In this document: positions 57,217-64,000 of the stretch, piece after piece | Numbering within the stretch: position 1 is the stretch's first letter | Layout of the letters: each line of letters opens with the position of its first letter | Assembly: GCF_007744075.1 (NCBI RefSeq) | Contig: NZ_CP036266.1 | Span: forward strand, 1 to 64,000 | Reading direction: 5' to 3' | Length of the DNA: 64,000 nucleotides | Source of the DNA: Gimesia chilikensis | GTDB taxonomy: Bacteria; Planctomycetota; Planctomycetia; Planctomycetales; Planctomycetaceae | The notes under the pieces: generated by a model | The model's input: only the letters and a program-made list of their open reading frames with translations | What the model was told of the DNA's origin: nothing | The model's database searches: none | Made by a program: the position numbers and the translations under genes

Positions 57217-57675
57217 TCACATCTTCGCGAGCAGTGTTTCATATCCATTAAATTCGTTTTTCCAGTCGGCATAACAGCCGACGAGTCCACAGGCCACGCA
57301 GCGGCAGCCGAGGTAAAGCCATTTCACATCCGGGGACAGCGAATCATCCTCATTGCGGTAGCGATATATGCCGGCCGTGATCTGAAAGACTTCCGCGCCG
57401 CAGACGCAGCCATGTTTCTCGATGTCCGCTTCCTCAGCGTACTCTTCACTGTCACCCATCAGATGTTCGTCTTCACATCTGCCGCAGATCCGCAGTGCCA
57501 CCCCTTCGTCTTCATCGGTACCGAAGTAGAACGAATCGTTCCCGCAGGTACAGCGGACATCTGCAAAATGATCAACCGGGAAACCATTCAGTTCGCTGTA
57601 CCGCTGCATTTCCTGACGCAGGTCTGCATGATCGTCGCCGTACCAGTAGCCATCCTGTTTTTTCTGAAGACTCAT
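57217..57675 (-). CDS. Cysteine-rich protein of unknown function
   Basis: A 152-residue soluble protein with several CxxC-type pairs: CTCG near residue 43, CGRCEDEH, CVCGAEVF and CRCVACG. These probably bind one or two zinc ions. Between them lies an acidic DEDEGVALRI and GDSEEYAEEADI stretch. The family is not recognised. It stands alone upstream (minus strand) of the divergent SUMF1-like gene. Confidence 0.65.
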   Translation of the reverse strand: MSLQKKQDGYWYGDDHADLRQEMQRYSELNGFPVDHFADVRCTCGNDSFYFGTDEDEGVALRICGRCEDEHLMGDSEEYAEEADIEKHGCVCGAEVFQITAGIYRYRNEDDSLSPDVKWLYLGCRCVACGLVGCYADWKNEFNGYETLLAKM

Positions 57676-57808
57676 TGGCCATCACTTTCATCGAATCGGG
57701 AGACCAGACAAAAAAATATTGTTGATCCGCCGGTTGCGATTCCTTATGGTTAATAATCGGAGAAATCCTGCCTGCTCGCATAGCCTACCTTAACAAGGGA
57801 CCCACCTG

Positions 57809-58888
57809 ATGAGAATCACAAATGTGCTGCGTCTGCTGTTTTTGTCTGGAGTCATTTTCAATGTCGTTCTGCCCGCGAAATCATCCGCCGCTGATCCACC
57901 CGCCCAGGGTACTTCAAAACAAATCGATCTGGGAGCAGACGTTTCACTGGAGGTCCTGTATATACCACCGGGCAAATTCATGATGGGCAGCACCCCGGAG
58001 GAAAAAGCCTGGGCGACCGGAATTGAAGGGGGCGCGACACCGGGCACCGTGCGCGAGTCCTACGAAGGAGAAAAGCCACGTCCGATGCAGGTCAAAGACG
58101 GTTTCTGGATGGGACGCACCGAGGTCAGCGTCGGCCAGTTCAAACGCTTTGTCGAAGAGAGTGGCTACGTGACCGATGCCGAGAAGCCGGATGGAGAAAC
58201 GCAGGTCTTTGATCCCAACTGGAAGATCACGGCCAAAGCCCCGCCGCACCCCTGGATTTCGGTAAAAGGCAAAAGCTGGCGTGACCCGGGTTTTGGTTTT
58301 CCGCTCCGCGACTGCTATCCGGTGGTCTGTGTGAGCTGGAATGACGGCCGCGCGTTCTGCAAGTGGCTGACTGAGCGCGAGCGTAAAGCGGGACGCCTGC
58401 CGGAAGGTCTGGAGTACCGACTGCCTACCGAAGCCGAGTGGGCATATGCCTGTCGGGGGGGAAGTACCGAGAGCCACTATTTCTGGTGGGGCGATGATCT
58501 GCGGGATGGCGAAGGGCGTCTGAATATTTCCGCAGTCGACTTTCTACCCGGCCGCAACAAAATCTGGCCGCTGGCGAATGCCCCTTGGAGTGATGGCTTC
58601 GCGTTTGTCTCTCCCGTCGACCATTATGGCGAGATGGGACGTAACGGTTTCGGACTGGCCGACATGTGTGGCGGCGTCTGGGAAATCGTCCTCGATCATT
58701 TCGATCCCACGGGAGGCCATGAAGAAGTCTATCTGGTAGACCAGAATCGCCGCCCGGTCTGCCGGGGTGGGAACTACTACGACGTACCCGGCAATGCCCG
58801 CTGCGCCGTCCGCCTGGGACTCAAGAGTGATTATTATTCCGATTCCCGCGACGGCTTTCGCATCTGCCTGGGCGTACCCCGGGGGTAA
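57809..58888 (+). CDS. Exported SUMF1/FGE-fold protein
   Basis: A 359-residue protein with a signal peptide (VLRLLFLSGVIFNVVLPAKS). The domain follows the formylglycine-generating-enzyme pattern: IPPGKFMMGSTPEEKAW, FWMGRTEVSVGQFKRFVEES, CVSWNDGRAFCKWLTER, YRLPTEAEWAYACRGGSTES, GFGLADMCGGVWEIVLDHF and the end RDGFRICLG. In FGE two cysteines carry the reaction near the C-terminus (CHDSYC); here that region reads CRGGNYYDVPGNARCAVR and does not line up, so it is probably a binding-fold relative and not the sulfatase-maturing enzyme. Confidence 0.87.
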   Translation: MRITNVLRLLFLSGVIFNVVLPAKSSAADPPAQGTSKQIDLGADVSLEVLYIPPGKFMMGSTPEEKAWATGIEGGATPGTVRESYEGEKPRPMQVKDGFWMGRTEVSVGQFKRFVEESGYVTDAEKPDGETQVFDPNWKITAKAPPHPWISVKGKSWRDPGFGFPLRDCYPVVCVSWNDGRAFCKWLTERERKAGRLPEGLEYRLPTEAEWAYACRGGSTESHYFWWGDDLRDGEGRLNISAVDFLPGRNKIWPLANAPWSDGFAFVSPVDHYGEMGRNGFGLADMCGGVWEIVLDHFDPTGGHEEVYLVDQNRRPVCRGGNYYDVPGNARCAVRLGLKSDYYSDSRDGFRICLGVPRG

Positions 58889-58924
58889 GTTATCTACCTG
58901 CCATTTGCTGGATAGGAGCAGAGG

Positions 58925-59254
58925 ATGCCTATAAGAATTCAGTTACAGGATCAGCTGTTTCCTGTCCAGACATTTTTTAATGCGATCGGTGACCATGAAT
59001 TCTGGGACATAATTCATGGTCTCAAAAACCGGGTCAGCTATGGTTTGGATGTTTGTTTCTGTGAATTTCCTGAGTCTCTGGATTTTGATGAAGAGCCCTT
59101 TGAAGGTGTGCGTTTCCGGATCTATGAGGATGAGGTCATTATCACAGAAGCAGAATTCGAAAAGCTGCTTCAGAAGTTAGCCACCATTCAGGTCTGTCGG
59201 TTTCCCGATCAGGTTGATTTGTATCAAGCGTATTTTGTTCCTGAAAAGACCTGA
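58925..59254 (+). CDS. CdiI-like ribonuclease-toxin immunity protein
   Basis: A 109-residue acidic soluble protein. The pattern resembles CdiI immunity proteins of contact-dependent growth inhibition: FFNAIGDHEFWDIIHGLKN near the start, SYGLDVCFCEFPESL, FEGVRFRIYEDEVIITEAEF, then a final helix. In that family it neutralises a partner ribonuclease toxin. No CdiA-type toxin lies beside it, so it may be an orphan immunity gene. It starts 36 nt after the SUMF1-like gene. Confidence 0.6.
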   Translation: MPIRIQLQDQLFPVQTFFNAIGDHEFWDIIHGLKNRVSYGLDVCFCEFPESLDFDEEPFEGVRFRIYEDEVIITEAEFEKLLQKLATIQVCRFPDQVDLYQAYFVPEKT

Positions 59255-59283
59255 CGAATGAGGTCATAGAAACCACGCTGCCC

Positions 59284-59913
59284 TTACTGCTCCTGAGTCG
59301 CGTCGCACTTCTCCAGAAACGTTTTGAGATTTTTTACAGCGCAATTATCAGGGTCTGCAGTTTCGAGTGCAGGCTTCAACTGCTCACGGATCGTGCAAAG
59401 CTCTGGTGAGACCTCAATTCCGCGGCCAATGCGAATCAGCAGCAACTCCCTGGCTTCAAAGCGGATGGCTTCGCTCTGGTGGTTCATCAGTTCCAGTGCA
59501 GTGAGATCGACCTCAGCCGAAGGATGAAAGACGTTCCGGAGCGTGCTGATTGCGTGTAGTCGTACCTTGAGGCTTTTGTCATGGAGCGCCAGGTTACAAA
59601 GTGCGGTAATCAGTGGCTGACTGCTTTCCTGGTGAGAGCCAACATAGGCACCGGTTGCGCTGATGGTGATAAATCGGGTGTTGGTATTTTGGTGAGCCAG
59701 GTATTCCTGAAGTACCGGAATCGCCTCTGGGCCTGCTGAGCAACTCGTATCATAGGCCATTCTTCCCAATTGATTCTGTAGTTCAATTCGCAGAATCCAA
59801 CTGGAGGGTGCCAGATGCCAGAACAGAAACAACGCCACAGGGGCTCCGATGATCAACAGCAGGCAACCCAGTCCGCTGCGATTGTATTTGAGGTAGAATT
59901 TTGATGGTTTCAT
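59284..59913 (-). CDS. Membrane-anchored HEAT-repeat-like protein
   Basis: A 209-residue protein. Start at ATG 59913 (upstream GAGGTG) gives [20 protein letters not shown], so a membrane helix (LGCLLLIIGAPVALFLFWHL) near the N-terminus is followed by alpha-helical repeats such as VRLHAISTLRNVFHPSAEVD and IRFEARELLLIRIGRGIEVS. Its ATG overlaps the stop of the phosphodiesterase gene (4 nt), so it is the last member of a three-gene unit. Function unknown. Confidence 0.7.
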   Translation of the reverse strand: MKPSKFYLKYNRSGLGCLLLIIGAPVALFLFWHLAPSSWILRIELQNQLGRMAYDTSCSAGPEAIPVLQEYLAHQNTNTRFITISATGAYVGSHQESSQPLITALCNLALHDKSLKVRLHAISTLRNVFHPSAEVDLTALELMNHQSEAIRFEARELLLIRIGRGIEVSPELCTIREQLKPALETADPDNCAVKNLKTFLEKCDATQEQ

Positions 59914-60398
59914 CGGGGCACCTCGATCCACTGCAGATCGTCGGTTGCCAGATCGAGTGTGGCGACGGTGAAGACTTTCGCCCGGAACAGAGCGCCCGGG
60001 TTGATGCGGCGAGTGGTGCCTTCATGGAAGTCGTGGGGCTGGTGGGAATGGCCGGTGAGCAGGTAATCGGGTTCAGCGGCCAGCAGGGGTTTGAGATCGC
60101 GGCTGATATGACCGTGAACCAGGGCAATGCGTCTTTCGGCCAGTTTGACTTCGCCGCCCCAGCGCAGACAATGAACGTTCTGTTCCCGTGCCGCCTTTTC
60201 GAGTTGAGGGACAGAGTCGGCGTCGTGATTGCCAAAAGTAAAATAGAACGGGAGTACTGCGCAGGCAGAGACGATCTCAGGTGTTGCCAGGTCACCACAA
60301 TGAAACAGCGCCTCGGCACCCGCTTCCTGCAGCAGCGCGACGGCGCGTTCGGTCCGCTCCAGGTGATTGTGTGAGTCTGAGAGGATGCCGATTTTCAC
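59910..60398 (-). CDS. YfcE/MJ0936-family metallophosphodiesterase
   Basis: A 162-residue calcineurin-fold phosphodiesterase. Start is GTG 60398. Metal motifs are complete: [53 protein letters not shown] and [13 protein letters not shown]. coli YfcE is a similar enzyme with general phosphodiesterase activity. The start overlaps the stop of the DUF2256 gene by 4 nt (GTGA), and its stop overlaps the HEAT gene start, so the three are translationally coupled. Confidence 0.92.
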   Translation of the reverse strand: MKIGILSDSHNHLERTERAVALLQEAGAEALFHCGDLATPEIVSACAVLPFYFTFGNHDADSVPQLEKAAREQNVHCLRWGGEVKLAERRIALVHGHISRDLKPLLAAEPDYLLTGHSHQPHDFHEGTTRRINPGALFRAKVFTVATLDLATDDLQWIEVPR

Positions 60399-60541
60399 TC
60401 TGTCTGTCCTCGGTTACGTCGACAGCGTGTGCTGCAGTACTTGACTTCCTCCCAGACGCGGGCCCACTTTTTACGCCAGGTAAAAGGCCGCCCGCAGGCG
60501 GCGCAGCGCTTTTGTGGCAGCTCTGACTTGCGGTGCGTCAT
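60395..60541 (-). CDS. DUF2256 small protein
   Basis: A 48-residue gene easily missed for its size. It reads [20 protein letters not shown], then [20 protein letters not shown] and a basic tail. This is the DUF2256 pattern C-x-x-C-x-R-P-F-x-W-R-K-K-W...W-x-x-V-x-Y-C-S-x-R-C, with four cysteines likely to bind zinc. The stop TGA at 60395-60397 overlaps the GTG start of the phosphodiesterase gene. Function unknown; the fold resembles small RNA- or DNA-binding zinc proteins. Confidence 0.85.
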   Translation of the reverse strand: MTHRKSELPQKRCAACGRPFTWRKKWARVWEEVKYCSTRCRRNRGQTE

Positions 60542-60670
60542 GGGTAAAGGCCCCCGTTTCCAGAATTGATGATCTTACTGGATTCTAGGGGGCACCCCAT
60601 GTTCAGACCAGTCGAAAATATCAGACGGGGCCATCAACGCAACCGAATTCAGACTGCTATCCTACAGGAG

Positions 60671-61012
60671 CTATTTACTGTCACGATCATGCACATGAGC
60701 CGGCGGAGCCGTGGCCTCGACTGCGACGAACGGTTCCAGGATCCGATAGCGGTGAACCGCATGTTTCGGCACCAGCCAGCTTTCGCCCGGGTTGAGCAGC
60801 AGCTTCTGGTCTTCCAGTTCCAGTTCAGCCGTCCCTTTGATGACGAATCCGACGACTTCATAATCCCGGCTCATCGGTTGCGGGTCGACCGATCCAGGTG
60901 ATTCTTCCCAGAGTCGCATCGAAACCGAAACTCCGGATGCCAGGTATTTTTGTCCCATCGTTCCTTCGGGGGAATGGGCTGAGTCTACTTTTTTGACAGT
61001 GGTATCATTCAT
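60671..61012 (-). CDS. Cupin-fold protein
   Basis: A 113-residue single-domain cupin. The blocks are visible though partly altered: SMRLWEESPGSVDPQPMSRD, VVGFVIKGTAELELEDQKLL, NPGESWLVPKHAVHRYRILE. The usual first metal motif G(X)5HXH(X)3-4E(X)6G has no histidine pair (it has DPQPMSRDYEVVGFVIKG), but the second motif keeps its H (VPKHAVHRY), so metal binding is uncertain. It may bind a small ligand or regulate. Alone on the minus strand, next to the BON protein. Confidence 0.75.
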   Translation of the reverse strand: MNDTTVKKVDSAHSPEGTMGQKYLASGVSVSMRLWEESPGSVDPQPMSRDYEVVGFVIKGTAELELEDQKLLLNPGESWLVPKHAVHRYRILEPFVAVEATAPPAHVHDRDSK

Positions 61013-61108
61013 TTCTGAATTCCTTTCTGCTGAAATGGGCGTGAGCCACGCCAGTTGCTGACGCGGCTCACTGAAAGTGAAACGGTGTTGTAAAGCGGTT
61101 GGATGAAA

Positions 61109-62635
61109 TCAGTCGCTTTTCACCACCAGTTCGTTATCAACGAGCAGGGCGCCCCCTTCGTAAGCGTTTTCGGTGGAAGCCCTTCTTTCGCTCCAGGAAC
61201 TGACCTGCCCTTTGAGGGTCGCGATACCGTCATCCACGGAGACCTTGATCTTCTCGGAACTGACAAACGGACTCCACCAGAGCTCATCCTGAATGTCATT
61301 TTTAATTTCCTTATCCGACTGGTAAGGTGACCTGCGGTCATAGCGCACCAGGGCATCCTGATCGATGAAGAGATCATCAATGTAGGGATCGGAAACGTAG
61401 GGCCGCTGTTCCGCGACACTCAGGAAGTTTCTGACATCGACGATGCCGGGAACCCGTGACGCCAGATCATCGGCGCGGTTCTTTTCATACTGCGAGTCGA
61501 CCTTCCCATACAGATACGCGGTGTCGTTCAGGACGGTGACATTAATGTCGAACCGTTCGATATAAGGATCGCGATAGAAGGTGTCGCGGACATCCGCGGC
61601 GATGGCTGAATCTTCACGGTTCTGATTGAACCTCGTTTTCAGCCGGTTTTCCACGTAGCTGACGCCCACCGTATTTTTCGCATCCCGGGCGGCTGCACGA
61701 CGGGCTTTGAGGTTGTCGACCGTTCCCCGCAGGGTCACGGTACGGCCTGATACTTCGGCATCGACGTTGAAGGATTTCACACGTGGATCCCTCATTAAAG
61801 CATCCTGCACGGCGCTGCTGATTTCTGCTTCTGATTTGCTCACGAATTTATTGCCGCGCAGTTTTTCTTCATGTATCCAGGGATCGACTTCCAGATGTTC
61901 TGTGTCCACATCGTCCACGCCTGCGACCCAGGCATCGGCTTTCGCCATCCGTACTTCGGCAGCGCTACCGACAACCCCTGCGAGCTTCACCTGACCCTGA
62001 TCGACGGTGACGGTAATCATGTGGTCGTTAATCTGTGAATCCCAGCGGAGGGTTTGCTGGACTTCTTCCTCTATTTCCTGGTCCGGACGTTCATCCTTGT
62101 AAAAGACGTGAATCTCTTCCTGCAGATCAACAACACCGCGTACTCCCTGGGCCACCTTCTTAACCAGATCCAGTTCCTGATACGATTCCACCTTTCCCGT
62201 CAGCTTGACAGCGCCTTCATTCACGCGGACATCAATCTCCCGGGCTTCCGTTGCTGGATCGGTACGCAGTGCCGTCTTGATATCCTTCTTGATAGCGGCA
62301 TCTGTTCTGAGCGGCGAGGGTTTGACTTCAATCCGATTGACCACGGCCCGAACCCCTTTGACGGTTTCAGCAATCCGCACTGCCCGCTCCTTGGCCAGGA
62401 TGTTATTGACCTGACCGGAGAGCGTGACGATGCCATCTTCGGTCTGGATGTCGAGCCTGGTCGAGACCACACCCGGGTCGAGCAGCATCTCATCACTGAT
62501 CTTGTCACTGATGGTCTGGTTGGTCATTTCGGGTTCCGCTCTGACCTCACGGCGTGGAACGCATCCCACGAGGAAAGTCAGTGTCGCCAGAGCACAGAGC
62601 CAGGTTCTTCGCTGTCGAGGGTTGAGTAAAGCCAT
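61109..62635 (-). CDS. Lipoprotein with six BON domains
   Basis: A 508-residue protein whose signal peptide ends in a lipobox (WLCALATLTFLVGC), so it should be lipid-anchored in a membrane. It holds six BON domains in a row, starting at about residues 40, 110, 185, 275, 345 and 430, each with pattern I...V...L..D...........V..G.V.L.G.V......A...A..V.GV..V.N. BON domains bind phospholipid membranes, as in OsmY and DolP. Six in one protein is high. No regulator or partner is adjacent. Confidence 0.9.
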   Translation of the reverse strand: MALLNPRQRRTWLCALATLTFLVGCVPRREVRAEPEMTNQTISDKISDEMLLDPGVVSTRLDIQTEDGIVTLSGQVNNILAKERAVRIAETVKGVRAVVNRIEVKPSPLRTDAAIKKDIKTALRTDPATEAREIDVRVNEGAVKLTGKVESYQELDLVKKVAQGVRGVVDLQEEIHVFYKDERPDQEIEEEVQQTLRWDSQINDHMITVTVDQGQVKLAGVVGSAAEVRMAKADAWVAGVDDVDTEHLEVDPWIHEEKLRGNKFVSKSEAEISSAVQDALMRDPRVKSFNVDAEVSGRTVTLRGTVDNLKARRAAARDAKNTVGVSYVENRLKTRFNQNREDSAIAADVRDTFYRDPYIERFDINVTVLNDTAYLYGKVDSQYEKNRADDLASRVPGIVDVRNFLSVAEQRPYVSDPYIDDLFIDQDALVRYDRRSPYQSDKEIKNDIQDELWWSPFVSSEKIKVSVDDGIATLKGQVSSWSERRASTENAYEGGALLVDNELVVKSD

Positions 62636-63028
62636 TGCTGCCTCCTTCTACATGCGAGTTTATGATACAGACTGCTTCTAGTGCTGATCGTCTCAGGCGT
62701 ATTCAGTGGTGAAATCTGAGGCAAGAGAATCTGCCTGAGTGGGATTCGGTGAGAATGCACGCGTTGTTGTGTATCAAATGCCGCAAAACCTATGCCAGTG
62801 ATGTACTGATCACGGCAGCGTTTGCGTCAAAGTGTTGGTAGTCAGGCAGGTAGAAAAATGTGCGTTTTCTGTGAGATACCGTTGCATCTGAATGCTCAGC
62901 CCCCGGTTTGCGCGGAGAGCCACCGATCAGTAAATTGATCTTCCCGTCCCCGTAGAGCATAATGAATCAACCAGACAAACGTTTTTTACCTTCCCGCTCA
63001 GAATGACCCACCGTACAGGACTCCGCTG
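62636..63028. other. Intergenic region between divergent genes
   Basis: This 393-bp gap holds promoters for the BON lipoprotein and the SGNH hydrolase. No gene, repeat or strong hairpin was recognised in it. Confidence 0.4.
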
Positions 63029-63871
63029 ATGAACTCACCCCGTTTACGTTCCCTGAAAATTCTATTGCCGTTGTGCTGCCTGCTCTTGCTGCTTGTGACC
63101 TCTGCCCGGGCTGAGCATGAGGGCAAGATTCAAATCCTGCTGCTGGGCGACAGCACAACCGAAGGCAGCATTCCCCGGCGGTTGAAACCGGAAGGACCGC
63201 ATCTGGAATCGGTCATCGAACAGCTGCTGGCCGCGGAAGGTGATCTGCCGGCCTGTCATGTAATCAATTCCAGCTTGAGCGGCGAATACATCAAGCGGCT
63301 GTTTGATTCGGGCCGCTACGATCGAGATGCGGGCAAGTTGCCGGGCGTGGATTATATCTTCATCCGCTATGGGCTGAATGACCGGGCGAAGCGGGAAAAC
63401 TTCACGGAGAACTTCCCCAAAGATTTCCATGCCCTGCTGGACCGTCTGCGCAAAGACCATCCTCAGGCGGTGCTGATTCCCATGACGGTGATTCCGTTTG
63501 CCAATGAAGAGGTGAGCAAAGAGATCAACGATCTGATATTCGGCGTCGCGAAAACAGAAGGGCTGGAAGTGTTCGATATTTTTCCACGGTATGCTGCTGA
63601 GCTCAAACAAGGCTTTAACATGCTCAATTACCGCCGGTATCCCGTGGAGAAAGTTCCCGAAAAATATCAGGCTCTGATCAAACCCTTTATCTCGGGAGGC
63701 CGGGTGGTCGTGATGGCTAATGAGCTCGATCCGATCCTGGGACATCTGCCCGGCTGGTATTCGGACCGGCACCCGAACCTGGCAGGTTATAATGTCATCG
63801 CTGACGAGACCGCGAAATATCTCGCACCCAAACTGCGGGCCCGCAAACCAGCGCAGGAATCAAAACAGTAA
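63029..63871 (+). CDS. Exported SGNH hydrolase
   Basis: A 280-residue hydrolase with a signal peptide (ILLPLCCLLLLLVTSARA). SGNH blocks: ILLLGDSTTEGS with the nucleophile, INSSLSGEYIK in block II position, FIRYGLNDRAKRE in block III and YSDRHPNLAGYN with the acid and histidine. It resembles planctomycete and Bacteroidetes esterases near polysaccharide genes. It precedes another exported protein at 28 bp, so the two may be co-transcribed. Not a close relative of the SGNH protein at 28758. Confidence 0.88.
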   Translation: MNSPRLRSLKILLPLCCLLLLLVTSARAEHEGKIQILLLGDSTTEGSIPRRLKPEGPHLESVIEQLLAAEGDLPACHVINSSLSGEYIKRLFDSGRYDRDAGKLPGVDYIFIRYGLNDRAKRENFTENFPKDFHALLDRLRKDHPQAVLIPMTVIPFANEEVSKEINDLIFGVAKTEGLEVFDIFPRYAAELKQGFNMLNYRRYPVEKVPEKYQALIKPFISGGRVVVMANELDPILGHLPGWYSDRHPNLAGYNVIADETAKYLAPKLRARKPAQESKQ

Positions 63872-63898
63872 TTCACCGAGGATCAGAGGAAACCGACG

Positions 63899-64000
63899 AT
63901 GCGAAATTCGATGCCACGTGTTACAGCCAGCCTGATTTTGCTTGCGACTCTGTTTTTCATGGCGACACCCGGCGAATGCGGGCTCTCCGCGGGAGCAGCC
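63899..64000 (+). CDS. Partial exported protein (cut by the window end)
   Basis: ATG 63899 has GAGGA 8 nt upstream and starts MRNSMPRVTASLILLATLFF then MATPGECGLSAGA, a signal peptide. Only 34 codons are inside the window, so no family can be given. It is 27 nt from the SGNH hydrolase gene and on the same strand. Confidence 0.7.
   Translation, partial: MRNSMPRVTASLILLATLFFMATPGECGLSAGAA

Noticed and set aside
57809..58888. Calling the SUMF1-fold gene the sulfatase-maturing enzyme
   Set aside because: It carries a signal peptide and lacks the aligned active-site cysteine pair.

Overview
The window looks like the start of a planctomycete chromosome, probably from the Gimesia/Rubinisphaera side of the Planctomycetaceae. 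Base 1 is the first base of a dnaA-type gene, followed by a candidate origin, dnaN, a dciA-type gene and gyrB. The family content is typical of planctomycetes: two Tat-exported DUF1501 proteins, a DUF1559 pseudopilin with a lipoprotein partner, a sulfatase, two SGNH hydrolases, a beta-helix protein, a FlotA-type flotillin and many secreted proteins found mainly in this phylum. The genus is inferred; no rRNA or other species marker is present.

Layout. 1-5.7 kb: replication (dnaA, oriC candidate, dnaN, dciA, gyrB). 5.7-9 kb, minus strand: hpt, truD and a secreted protein. 9.1-14.8 kb, minus strand: overlapping lutABC genes for lactate oxidation, an aldo/keto reductase plus FAD oxidoreductase pair, and a RidA-type protein. 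15-19.7 kb, plus strand: floA, a small protein, a KAS III enzyme and an AlgE-like porin. 19.7-23.5 kb: an accessory patch in which three small genes lie between two broken copies of the 3' end of an alpha/beta-hydrolase gene and the intact gene. 23.6-31 kb: DUF1501, two 183-bp hairpin repeats around a membrane-anchored protein, a symporter with a tiny membrane partner, an SGNH hydrolase, and the lipoprotein/DUF1559 pair. 31-40 kb: DinB, sialidase, a lone response regulator, a probable structured RNA with a strong terminator, a sulfatase, a SUKH-HEAT protein and a second DUF1501. 40-45 kb: a PadR regulator with a promoter palindrome, coupled to a membrane protein with three HAAS-like repeats, and a hybrid histidine kinase. 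45-53 kb: monooxygenase, GT87-type membrane protein, beta-helix protein, and an overlapping pair made of a vWA/MIDAS protein and an unknown partner. 53-57 kb: BlaI/BlaR1-type pair in which the receptor carries carboxypeptidase-regulatory-like domains in place of a penicillin sensor, with an 18-bp-arm operator. 57-64 kb: small unknowns, a SUMF1-fold protein, a CdiI-like immunity protein, three genes linked by 4-nt overlaps including a 48-codon DUF2256 gene, a cupin, a six-BON lipoprotein, an SGNH hydrolase and a cut-off secreted protein.

Best leads for something undescribed: the vWA plus partner pair (50.5-53.2 kb); the RNA candidate on the minus strand near 35.0-35.2 kb; the esterase 3'-end repeats bracketing accessory genes (19.9-22.5 kb); the hairpin-repeat family with compensatory base changes; and the PadR/triple-HAAS and BlaI/BlaR1-like regulatory modules. 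No tRNA, rRNA, CRISPR array, transposase or integrase was seen.
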